Positions 43,449 through 51,326 of a stretch of DNA of 64,000 bases are shown here, one piece after another. Each line of letters starts with the position of its first letter. The stretch's first letter is position 1. A program made the translations under genes and the position numbers. Origin of the DNA: an uncultured Eubacteriales bacterium (lineage in GTDB: Bacteria > Bacillota > Clostridia > Peptostreptococcales > Anaerovoracaceae); assembly GCA_900542565.1 (NCBI GenBank), contig UQOC01000006.1, forward strand, positions 1-64,000, written 5' to 3'. Below the pieces are notes generated by a model, which saw only the letters and a list, made by a program, of their open reading frames with translations, did no database searches and had not been told where the DNA came from.

Positions 43449-45194
43449 ATGGCAAAAGAAAAACTTAATTGGGAAGATGAACAGATAAGACATAATTATC
43501 GCCACACGGCGTCTCATATAATGGCCCAGGCCGTAAAACATCTCTGGCCTGACACCAAGCTGGCCATAGGGCCTGCCATAGATAACGGATTTTATTATGA
43601 TTTCGAGTCCGAACACAAATTCGGAGAAGAAGATTTCAATAAGATCCAGAAAGAGATGAAGAAGATCGTACAGGCAAATTATCCCCTTGAAAGATTTGAA
43701 CTGCCGAGGGCTGAGGCCATCAAGTATATGGAAGAAAGAAACGAGCCTTACAAAGTTGAGCTGATCAACGATCTGCCGGAGGACGCTGTCATTTCTTTCT
43801 ATAAACAGGGCGACTTTGTAGACCTGTGCGCCGGACCTCACATGGATTCAACGGGACAGATCAAAGCATTCAAGCTGATGAGCGTTGCCGGAGCATACTG
43901 GAGAGGCGACTCCGACAGACAGATGCTCCAGAGGATATATGCTACCGCTTTCCCGACACAGGAAATGCTGGATGAATATATCACCAAGCTGGAAGAAGCC
44001 AAAAAGCGTGACCACCGCAAGATAGGCAAGGAAATGGATCTGTTCATGCTCACCGAAGAAGGACCGGGATTCCCGTTCTTCCTGCCAAAGGGCATGATAA
44101 TCCGCAACGAGCTGGAGGCTTTCTGGAGAGCCGAGCACATCAAGAGAGGATATGAGGAGATCAAGACCCCGCTGATCCTCAACGAGCAGCTCTGGCGTAC
44201 ATCCGGCCACTGGGATCACTACAAAGATAATATGTACTTTACCAAGATAGACGATGAGGACTATGCCATCAAACCGATGAACTGTCCGGGATCAATGCTT
44301 GTTTACAAGCGCAAGATGTGGTCCTACAGAGATTTCCCTATCCGCTGCGGTGAGCTGGGACAGGTACACAGACATGAGCTGTCCGGCGCTCTCCACGGAT
44401 TGATGAGAGTAAGGACATTCACTCAGGACGATGCTCATATCTTCATGCTGCCGGAGCAGGTAAACGATGAGATCAAGAATGTAGCTAAATTCTGCGATGA
44501 TGTATATAAGATGTTCGGCTTTGAATATCATGTGGAACTTTCCACAAGACCGGAAGACTCCATGGGGACCGACGAAGAATGGGAAATGGCCGAAAATGCT
44601 CTCAGAAACGCCATCGAGGAAATGGGCGTGCCGTTCGTGATCAACGAAGGGGACGGAGCTTTCTACGGACCTAAGCTGGACTTCCACCTCCAGGATTCCA
44701 TCGGAAGGACATGGCAGTGCGGCACTATACAGCTGGATATGCAGATGCCTCAGAGATTCGACCTGACCTACATCGGACCGGACGGAGAAAAGCACAGACC
44801 GATCATGATCCACAGAGTTATCTTCGGTTCCATAGAGAGGTTCATCGGCATACTGATCGAGCACTGCGCCGGAAAATTCCCGCTGTGGCTTGCTCCTGTA
44901 CAGGTAAGGCTCATGACCGTAACTGAAAAGTTCTCCGACTATGCTCTCCAGCTGAAAGAAAAGCTGGAAGCCGCCGGCCTGAGGGTTGAAGCCGATATCA
45001 GAAATGAGAAGATCGGCTACAAGCTGAGGGAAGCCAGGAACCAGAGAGTGAACTACATGTGCGTCATCGGCGAAAGGGAGACCGAAGCCGGCACCGTATC
45101 CGTCCGTTCAAGCAAAGAAGGCGAACTGGGCGAAATGTCTGTAGAAGATTTCACTGCTAAGCTGCTGGAAGAGATCAGAGAGAAGAGGATGTAG
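43449..45194 (+). CDS. thrS: threonine-tRNA ligase lacking the TGS domain
   Basis: A 581-residue class II synthetase. It begins directly with the editing domain (RHTASHIMAQAV with HxxxH, then GDFVDLCAGPH), followed by the catalytic core (motif 2 region ELGQVHRHELSGALHGLMRV, TQDDAHIF, motif 3 PIMIHRVIFGSIERFIGILI) and the anticodon domain (PLWLAPVQVRLM, YKLREARNQRVNYMCVIGER). It lacks the usual N-terminal TGS domain of about 60 residues, and no remnant is seen upstream. ATG 43449 follows AAAAGGGTGAG; an in-frame GTG lies at 43440. Confidence 0.93.
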   Translation: MAKEKLNWEDEQIRHNYRHTASHIMAQAVKHLWPDTKLAIGPAIDNGFYYDFESEHKFGEEDFNKIQKEMKKIVQANYPLERFELPRAEAIKYMEERNEPYKVELINDLPEDAVISFYKQGDFVDLCAGPHMDSTGQIKAFKLMSVAGAYWRGDSDRQMLQRIYATAFPTQEMLDEYITKLEEAKKRDHRKIGKEMDLFMLTEEGPGFPFFLPKGMIIRNELEAFWRAEHIKRGYEEIKTPLILNEQLWRTSGHWDHYKDNMYFTKIDDEDYAIKPMNCPGSMLVYKRKMWSYRDFPIRCGELGQVHRHELSGALHGLMRVRTFTQDDAHIFMLPEQVNDEIKNVAKFCDDVYKMFGFEYHVELSTRPEDSMGTDEEWEMAENALRNAIEEMGVPFVINEGDGAFYGPKLDFHLQDSIGRTWQCGTIQLDMQMPQRFDLTYIGPDGEKHRPIMIHRVIFGSIERFIGILIEHCAGKFPLWLAPVQVRLMTVTEKFSDYALQLKEKLEAAGLRVEADIRNEKIGYKLREARNQRVNYMCVIGERETEAGTVSVRSSKEGELGEMSVEDFTAKLLEEIREKRM

Positions 45195-45245
45195 CAAACT
45201 TTTGTATCAGAATGCAGTATTGATCGAAAATACTGTATTTAGCAG

Positions 45246-45298
45246 AGGGCTGCCCGCTGAAGCGGCTGTATGAGCTGAAGACGGGGCGGCCCTTTTTT
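45246..45298 (+). terminator. thrS terminator
   Basis: AGGGCTGCCC (from about 45246) pairs with GGGCGGCCCT (ending about 45292) and is followed by TTTTTT. A strong GC-rich stem. Confidence 0.8.
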
Positions 45299-45325
45299 CC
45301 CGGGGGATCAAGCAAGGGGGAAAAT

Positions 45326-46747
45326 ATGAACTTCGAGAAACACTTAAAGGAAAGCAGACTCGCCAAAGTATCGCTCATAATGCTGATCATAGACATGATA
45401 GCCTGCCTGTACATTGCAATGCAGTTTTTCAGGTATACTGGGACAGGAGCCGGAATATGTGCCATGATCGCCGTGGCGGCAGTCGGTGCATTGCTGTTTT
45501 TATGCAATGTGAAAAAGACCAAGGCAGCGATCATCATAGAAGTGATACTTTCGGCTGCCCTTATCGTTGCTGTAATGCTGGTGCTGCGGATAAATTCACT
45601 GACCGGAGCCATAGGCAGGACCACTCAATACGAGGCGGTGCAGATCGTAACCCTCAAAGACAGCGAGATCGAGCCAGAAGACGATCTGAGCGATCAGGTG
45701 CTGGGCTATGCCAATGATGATGAGGGGGCTTACGAAAAGTCCAGTGAGATCCTTGTGGAAAATGATAAACAGGTCAAAGAGAGTCATCCTTACGCCGACA
45801 CTCGCACCATGTACAGCGAGCTCGTGGCCGGCAATGCTCAGATGATGGTGCTGACCAGCAATACCAGGAGCGACATGACGCTCATCGACGAGGAATACCA
45901 GGACAAGATCAAAGTACTTTTTGAAAAGAGGTATCCTCTGGAAGAAGTTGAGGTCAAGCCGGTGGACATCAGCAGCGAGCCGTTCACCGTCTATCTGTGC
46001 GGAGCGGACCTTTCCGCCGGTGAGGACATAACTTCCACAGGCAGGGGCGATGTGAACATCCTGCTGACGGTCAACCCCAACACATCAAAGGTAAACCTCC
46101 AGGTGATCCCGAGGGATACTTTAGTCTACATACCGTGCCGGGGTGGCAGCAGCAAGCTGTCCTACAGCGGTTGGTGGGGCGGCGTCCAGTCATCCATAGA
46201 CAGCATAGAGGACAAGTTCGGCATAGAGATCAATTACTATGCAAAGATCAATTTCAACGGGCTTGTGGACCTGGTGGACGCCCTGGGCGGAGTTACCGTC
46301 AACAGCCATTATACATATTCCGCCGGCGGATATACTTTCTACAAAGGTGAAAACTATGTGGACGGCGAAAAAGCCCTGATGTTCGTCAGAGCCCGCAAGA
46401 TGCTGCCCGAAAACGAGCTTTCCAGAGGCCAGCATCAGATGGAACTTATCAAGGGTATTTTCAGGAAGTTCGCAGAAAATCCAGATTATGAAAGCAGCAT
46501 GGCAGTCTTGAACGGACTTGAGGATAATTTTGTTACCAACATTCCGGAAAGCGATTTTTACAAGGTATTCGAGCTGGTGGTCAAATTGCTGCCGGAGCTG
46601 GAGACCATGGAAAACCATACCATAAGCGGCACCTACGAGTGGCATTACGATGAGGTTCGGGAAGGCTATTATCAGTATTATTTCTACCCGGATGACGGTG
46701 AAGTGGAAAAAGTCCGTGACCGGATAGAACAAGTGCTGGAAGGATAG
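45326..46747 (+). CDS. LCP-family (LytR-CpsA-Psr) wall polymer transferase
   Basis: A 473-residue protein with three N-terminal hydrophobic segments and the same layout as the protein at 38606: an extra domain (LVAGNAQMMVLTSNTRSDMT) and then the LCP domain with STGRGDVNILLTVNPNTS (Asp), LQVIPRDTLVYI (Arg), FNGLVDLVDALGGVTVNS and SRGQHQMELIKGIF. It attaches a glycopolymer to peptidoglycan. Its position away from both polymer clusters gives no clue to which polymer. AGGGGG precedes the ATG. Confidence 0.9.
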   Translation: MNFEKHLKESRLAKVSLIMLIIDMIACLYIAMQFFRYTGTGAGICAMIAVAAVGALLFLCNVKKTKAAIIIEVILSAALIVAVMLVLRINSLTGAIGRTTQYEAVQIVTLKDSEIEPEDDLSDQVLGYANDDEGAYEKSSEILVENDKQVKESHPYADTRTMYSELVAGNAQMMVLTSNTRSDMTLIDEEYQDKIKVLFEKRYPLEEVEVKPVDISSEPFTVYLCGADLSAGEDITSTGRGDVNILLTVNPNTSKVNLQVIPRDTLVYIPCRGGSSKLSYSGWWGGVQSSIDSIEDKFGIEINYYAKINFNGLVDLVDALGGVTVNSHYTYSAGGYTFYKGENYVDGEKALMFVRARKMLPENELSRGQHQMELIKGIFRKFAENPDYESSMAVLNGLEDNFVTNIPESDFYKVFELVVKLLPELETMENHTISGTYEWHYDEVREGYYQYYFYPDDGEVEKVRDRIEQVLEG

Positions 46748-46865
46748 GAGGCCAGAGTGCAGACTGGGGGCCGCAGCGTGCGCAGCTGAGGTGGCAGCTG
46801 CAACCTCCTATTGCTGCCTGATACCGCTGCCGGATGTCGCTGACAGACGCCGACTACACCGATAA

Positions 46866-46918
46866 TACAAAAAAAACAAGTTTTGGGTGGACGAGTTCCA
46901 CCCATCTTGTGTTTTTTG
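46866..46918 (+). terminator. terminator after the second LCP gene
   Basis: GGGTGGA pairs with TCCACCC, extended by ACAAG/CTTGT and the flanking A-run and T-run (AAAAAAAA...GTGTTTTTT). The symmetrical A and T runs would permit function in both directions. Confidence 0.75.
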
Positions 46919-46926
46919 AAACTTCC

Positions 46927-47034
46927 AGGGGGGAGAGAAAACGGGGGTTATGCTTGGAATATGCCCATAAATGACAACTATAGTTGTCATAATCGAGGTG
47001 CAGCCCCCGACTTCACTGCTTTCCACTCCCCCCT
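46927..47034. repeat. fold-back intergenic element, copy A
   Basis: A nested inverted repeat about 108 bases long. Outer arms are AGGGGGGAG (46927-46935) and CTCCCCCCT (47026-47034); inner arms are CGGGGG (46942-46947) and CCCCCG (47004-47009); in the middle is TGACAACT-AT-AGTTGTCA (46972-46989). It contains no gene. The stretch 47035-47250 that follows holds more CCCCCTG/CAGGGGG motifs and no gene. A related copy lies at 53400-53494. Confidence 0.65.
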
Positions 47035-47253
47035 AAAAGGTCGAATACAAAAGAATCCGGTGTAGTCATTCCCCCTGACTGAAAGGAAAATCGTAAAATC
47101 GGTGTAACCGCTCCCCCTGTAACAGGTATAAAGAATGAAACAGGGGGATGCCGGAGAAGGAGGCGTCGGAGAGAAAATGCCGGTGCGGCCGCCGGAGAGA
47201 AATATTCATTATGAAAAGAGTCAGAGAGGGCTATTTTTTCAAGGGAGGAAAGA

Positions 47254-47284
47254 TTGACAAGAATATACGGGGGGGGGGTATACT
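47254..47284 (+). promoter_or_regulatory. promoter with ten-G spacer, probably phase-variable
   Basis: TTGACA (47254-47259), then nine bases ending in AATATAC, ten consecutive Gs (47269-47278) and TATACT (47279-47284). The spacer is 19 bases, two more than optimal. Loss of two Gs would give 17. Homopolymer spacers that change length by slipped-strand mispairing are known from, for example, the meningococcal porA promoter. It lies 35 bases before the start codon of the surface protein. Switching itself is inferred. Confidence 0.75.
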
Positions 47285-47318
47285 TTATTATGGAAAAAAA
47301 TTATTATAGGAGGGTCCA

Positions 47319-50057
47319 ATGAAGCAAAAAAGAAAAATAATAGCAGTCTTACTGTGTCTATCTATGATATTTGCGACATCACCGGCAACTGCCTTTGCCG
47401 CCACAGGAGACAGTGAAATAGCCGCAGGTACAGGCATTGTATGCACCATAGGCGATCAGGGGTATGAGTCACTGGCAGCAGCTTTTGCCCAGGCAGGCGA
47501 TGGGGACATTATCCTGCTGACAGACAATGTTACTGTGGAAGAAGCGATTACAGTCGATGCCAATGTGACCCTTGACCTTAACGGTTATGTGATAATAAAC
47601 AATGTTGAATATGACAAGCTTTTTGATGTAAATGCACAGTCATTTACTGTGGATGGCTCCACGGCAGGAAGCGGCATGACCATTCCTGCGGCCAATACAC
47701 AGTCAAGAGGCTTTATTGACGCCAAGGCGGAAAATACAGAACTCACCCTTACAGGCGGTCTGTATGAAGGCAATACAACGATCACTGACGAGGATGACGA
47801 TTACGCATCTCTCATCACTCTGCGCAGATCAGGCGCAAAGCTTGTATTGAACAATGTAACGGCATCTTCAAATTACGATATAGTGGAAACCAATACTCTG
47901 GATACTATCGATGTGGAGGTAACCGGCGGTCAATACACCGTTGACATGCGCGGTTTCCATTTCGATGTGTACGACTGCGTGGACAGTCCGATAGTATTCA
48001 ACGGCGTTGATATCACTGTCAAAAGAGGACCGTGTATTGAACTTTCAGGCGGTTCGGCAACATTTACCGACTGCGATTTTGAAGTGACCGGAGAAATCAA
48101 GCCAGAAAATGCATGGAGCGCAGCTGCCATAGGAACAGGTTACGGAGCGACCGTACATGTGGTCAGCGGCAGCTATAAGGGGACAAATTATGGTCTGTAC
48201 ATATATTCTTCCGGAAGCAATGTGACGATCGACGGAGGCACCTTTGAAGCTGATGTGGCTCTGAGGGCAGATGTAAGTGATGATTATTACAATGACTACG
48301 GCTATGAGGCCCATCTGATCGTCAACGGCGGTAGTTTTTCCGGTGAAGTGCAGACATCGAGAACAGGTGACAATGTCAAAGATTATGAAGACATTGTCAT
48401 AAAAGGAGGCAATTTCACCAATATGACCGATGAGAGCCTCGCAGGATATAATATCGAAATAAGAGGAGGAAGTTTTCCTGTTGATATAAGCCAGTATGTG
48501 CCGGAAGGCAATAAGGTCACAGACGCACAGGGCAATTATACCGTTTCCTACGATGAGGGAACTGCTGTGGCGGCGATCGGTGATGCCGGATATACCTCTC
48601 TCCAGGAAGCACTGGATGAGGCCAACGGTGATACCGTAATATTGCTTGCACCTCTGGAAGTGACTGATCAGCTCGTTGTCAGCGATGATGTGACACTTGA
48701 TCTCGGACAGAATAAGCTGACATCGTCATTCCAGGGATATGCTATCACTGTAAATGACGGAAAGAGCCTGACCATAAAGAACGGTACCTTGGAAAACACT
48801 GCAGCAGGCGGAGTCGAAGTAGGCTGCGACGGCGTGATAACCGTAGAAAACGATGCTGTCATTACGGCCAACGGTTCAACGATACGCAGCAAATCATATA
48901 ATGCTGACAGCCAGCCAAATCCGGGAAGGGTGACTTTCAATGTCTATGGGACCTTGAACAGCCTGGCCACTTCCTCTGCAGGAATCCTGGGCAACGGCCA
49001 GGCCAATGTTTTCAATATTGATGGGGCGACCATAAACTCGATGTATTTCGGAGTCTACCAGAACGGTTCTTATGGCGGAGCCAAGGTAAGCATAAAGAAC
49101 AGTACGATCACAGATACAGGAGAAAGAGGAATAGCAGTTTATATTTCCAACAGTGCGACCACCAGCGGCCTGCAGACTTTAGTGATAGAAAACAGTGTGA
49201 TAACGGGAGCAACCGCAGTTGAGGCTAAATATACCGATGTGACCATAGATGGTGAAAATACAAAGCTTATTGCTACAGGCGAACCTGCAGGAAGCGAAAT
49301 GAATAATAACGGTGCTGTCACTACAGGCTATGCCCTTGCCATCACCCATAACGGGACTGCATCTGCTTCAGATTCTGCAGCAGGGAAGATCATAATAAGA
49401 AATGGCTATTTTGATGGACTGGTGGGTGTACAAGCTCCAAGCGATAACGAAACTACTAAGGCGACTGTGGCTATTTCCGGAGGAATCTTTTCCAATGCTG
49501 TGCCGGAAGAATATTGCGCAGACGGATTCAAACCGATAGCCAATGGAGATGGAACCTTTTCGGTGCATGAACATAAGCTCACTAAAGTTGAAGCAGTTGA
49601 TGCGACATGCACATCGGAAGGAACAGAAGAATATTGGATATGCGCAGGATGCGGAAAAATGTACAGTGACGAAAACGGTACTGTAGAAATCAGCGCTCCT
49701 GTTAAGACGGAAAAACTGGAACACAATATGCAGACGACTTGGTCAAGTGATGAGAATGGACACTGGCATCAGTGCTCTGCATGCGGTTACATGATTGATG
49801 AGGCAGATCATGTTTACGGTGACTGGACTGTAACAAAAGAAGCCACTGCCGATGAAAACGGTTCCAGAGCAAGAACATGCCGGATATGCGGTTATGAACA
49901 GGTAGATATCCTGCCTGCGATCGGAACAGATGATGGTGCTGACAGCAGCGATGCGCCTAAGACAGGAGATCAGAACAACATAGGAATTTGGATAGCGTTG
50001 CTTGCTCTGGCCGGATCTGCTCTTGCCGGAACGGCAGTTTACAAAAGGAAAAAATAG
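47319..50057 (+). CDS. sortase-anchored surface protein with right-handed beta-helix
   Basis: A 912-residue exported protein. The signal peptide (KIIAVLLCLSMIFATSPATA, cut near FAA-TG) is followed by two similar beta-helix halves, each introduced by a related block (IGDQGYESLAAAFAQAGDGD near residue 46; IGDAGYTSLQEALDEANGDT near 421). Next come Cys-rich modules with paired CxxC (YWICAGCGKMYSDENG; WHQCSACGYMIDEADH; CRICGYEQ). The end is a sorting signal: APKTGD, a hydrophobic helix (IWIALLALAGSALAG) and KRKK. It may bind or cleave a glycan. AGGAGGG precedes the ATG; expression depends on the G-tract promoter. Confidence 0.88.
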   Translation: MKQKRKIIAVLLCLSMIFATSPATAFAATGDSEIAAGTGIVCTIGDQGYESLAAAFAQAGDGDIILLTDNVTVEEAITVDANVTLDLNGYVIINNVEYDKLFDVNAQSFTVDGSTAGSGMTIPAANTQSRGFIDAKAENTELTLTGGLYEGNTTITDEDDDYASLITLRRSGAKLVLNNVTASSNYDIVETNTLDTIDVEVTGGQYTVDMRGFHFDVYDCVDSPIVFNGVDITVKRGPCIELSGGSATFTDCDFEVTGEIKPENAWSAAAIGTGYGATVHVVSGSYKGTNYGLYIYSSGSNVTIDGGTFEADVALRADVSDDYYNDYGYEAHLIVNGGSFSGEVQTSRTGDNVKDYEDIVIKGGNFTNMTDESLAGYNIEIRGGSFPVDISQYVPEGNKVTDAQGNYTVSYDEGTAVAAIGDAGYTSLQEALDEANGDTVILLAPLEVTDQLVVSDDVTLDLGQNKLTSSFQGYAITVNDGKSLTIKNGTLENTAAGGVEVGCDGVITVENDAVITANGSTIRSKSYNADSQPNPGRVTFNVYGTLNSLATSSAGILGNGQANVFNIDGATINSMYFGVYQNGSYGGAKVSIKNSTITDTGERGIAVYISNSATTSGLQTLVIENSVITGATAVEAKYTDVTIDGENTKLIATGEPAGSEMNNNGAVTTGYALAITHNGTASASDSAAGKIIIRNGYFDGLVGVQAPSDNETTKATVAISGGIFSNAVPEEYCADGFKPIANGDGTFSVHEHKLTKVEAVDATCTSEGTEEYWICAGCGKMYSDENGTVEISAPVKTEKLEHNMQTTWSSDENGHWHQCSACGYMIDEADHVYGDWTVTKEATADENGSRARTCRICGYEQVDILPAIGTDDGADSSDAPKTGDQNNIGIWIALLALAGSALAGTAVYKRKK

Positions 50058-50073
50058 GAACAATAAAACCATT

Positions 50074-50103
50074 AAAAAGAGTCTCACGAGAGGCTCTTTT
50101 TTT
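50074..50103 (+). terminator. terminator of the surface protein gene
   Basis: AAAAAGAGTCTC (50074-50085), loop ACGA, GAGGCTCTTTTTT (50090-50102) with a following T. It separates the surface protein gene from the next G-tract promoter. Confidence 0.8.
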
Positions 50104-50117
50104 CATGCGTGCTAATA

Positions 50118-50148
50118 TTGACAAAAATATACGGGGGGGGGGTATAAT
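50118..50148 (+). promoter_or_regulatory. second promoter with ten-G spacer, probably phase-variable
   Basis: TTGACA (50118-50123), nine bases AAAATATAC, ten Gs (50133-50142) and TATAAT (50143-50148). The spacer is again 19 bases. The box order, nine-base segment and G-run are almost the same as at 47254, although the flanks differ. It reads into the truncated polyolphosphotransferase at 50197. Confidence 0.75.
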
Positions 50149-50196
50149 ATATGAGCAATCCACATATTTCGACAGGACAGATAGGAAAATCACGAG

Positions 50197-50556
50197 TTGA
50201 TAAAGATCAAGATTATTTTCGGACAGTTTTTGATCCATTTTTTGAATGGAGTTTTGTCCGCGCTTTATTGTATAATGAAACTCTTTCCGACAGAGAGTAA
50301 GAAGATCGTGTTTTGCAGCAGACAGTCTAACGAACCGCCGCTTGATTTTGTCATGCTCAAAAATACAATGCAGGAAAAAAATAGAGAAGCAAAATTTGTA
50401 ATGATATGTAGCCGCTTAGACAAGAGTGTCATGGGATGCATATCATTTTTTGCGCAGACGATAAGGAGCATGTATCATCTGGCAACAGGTAGCATATGCG
50501 TGCTGGACTCATACTGGCCGGCAGTGAGTATGTGTGCTTGGTATAAAGAAATATGA
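50197..50556 (+). pseudogene. polyolphosphotransferase, N-terminal fragment
   Basis: A 119-codon frame from a TTG codon. IFGQFLIHFLNGVLSALYCI, KIVFCSRQSNEPPLDFVMLK, FFAQTIRSMYHLATGSICVL and DSYWPAVSM match the first 110 residues of the transferase at 37409. The reading stops where the conserved WHG region should begin, so the catalytic half is missing. It lies directly behind the second G-tract promoter and may be the remains of a phase-variable polymer-modification gene. Confidence 0.72.
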
Positions 50557-50587
50557 TAAAGTGTTCAGATGTAACCGGAGAATGAAT

Positions 50588-50938
50588 ATGAGATTTGTAA
50601 TATTGGATGATGAAAGGGGACCGTTTCAGACAAAGCGTTTAGGCACCATGAAGAATCCGGCAGATAAAGAAAAAAAGCCTGTGATATGCAAAACAATACA
50701 GTTACTGCATGCAGAAGCGCCGAACGACATCGAGATAATAGTATCATCCAAAAATAAAGAATTGGATCTGTATGATTGTCTAAGATATGAATCTTCTCAT
50801 CATCAGTACGAGATAGATCGTTTCGAAGATGAATTGGTGGATGATAATATGTGTTTCCTCTATGGTAATCATAATTTTACGGTACATACATGGAAAATGT
50901 TTTCAAAGAGATATGCAGGCAATATATCGGTAAAGTAA
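50588..50938 (+). pseudogene. unrecognised gene fragment
   Basis: A frame encoding MRFVILDDERGPFQTKRLGT, NPADKEKKPVICKTIQLLH, CLRYESSHHQYEIDRFEDEL and MCFLYGNHNF. The style suggests a truncated nucleotide-sugar or polyol metabolism enzyme, but I cannot name it. The last third overlaps the frame of the next fragment and looks out of register there, so the original 3' part has been replaced. Confidence 0.4.
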
Positions 50939-51273
50939 TTTGGGCCGATTTTGACGGCGATCGCAATCTTATACCCGGACATTGGTGGGGGCTGGATATG
51001 ACCACAGGTATGTCTGCGGAAATAGATATAATGCTGAAAAATGATGATGGAATCCTGTTACTTGGGATGTGTCGCTGGTCTGAAGAGAAAATGGGAGTGG
51101 AAGACATGGAAACGCTAATATGGCATAGCCGTATGTTCAAAGAGGAAAAAAAACGGCTATATCTGTTTTCTAAAGGCGGTTTTACCGAAAGATGCATAGA
51201 AGCTGCAAAAGACATTGGAAATATAAAGCTTAAAACATATGACGACATCTTTAAAGAGATAATGGCAGTGTAG
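50890..51273 (+). pseudogene. DUF234-type ATPase, C-terminal fragment
   Basis: A 127-codon frame: VFKEICRQYIGKVIWADFDG, GHWWGLDMTTGMSAEIDIML, DGILLLGMCRWSEEKMGVED and LIWHSRMFKEEKKRLYLFSK. This is the restriction-nuclease-like C-terminal domain of the archaeal-type AAA ATPases with DUF234 (EIDI and GxCxW in place of the ExK). The ATPase part is absent. With the two preceding fragments it forms a set of joined gene ends. Confidence 0.65.
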
Positions 51274-51274
51274 A

Positions 51275-51326
51275 AAACTGCCGCCCCATAGATATGATCA
51301 TCAGCAGAGGCGGCAGTTTATTTTTT
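51275..51326. terminator. bidirectional terminator
   Basis: AAACTGCCGCC (about 51275-51284) pairs with GGCGGCAGTTT (51309-51319), flanked by a T-run on the right. It ends the DUF234 fragment from the left and scfB from the right. Confidence 0.8.

Noticed and set aside
50150..50299. 49-codon frame beginning at ATG just after the second G-tract promoter
   Set aside because: The ATG lies before the expected transcription start and the product is unrelated to anything; the polyolphosphotransferase frame in the same DNA has clear motifs.
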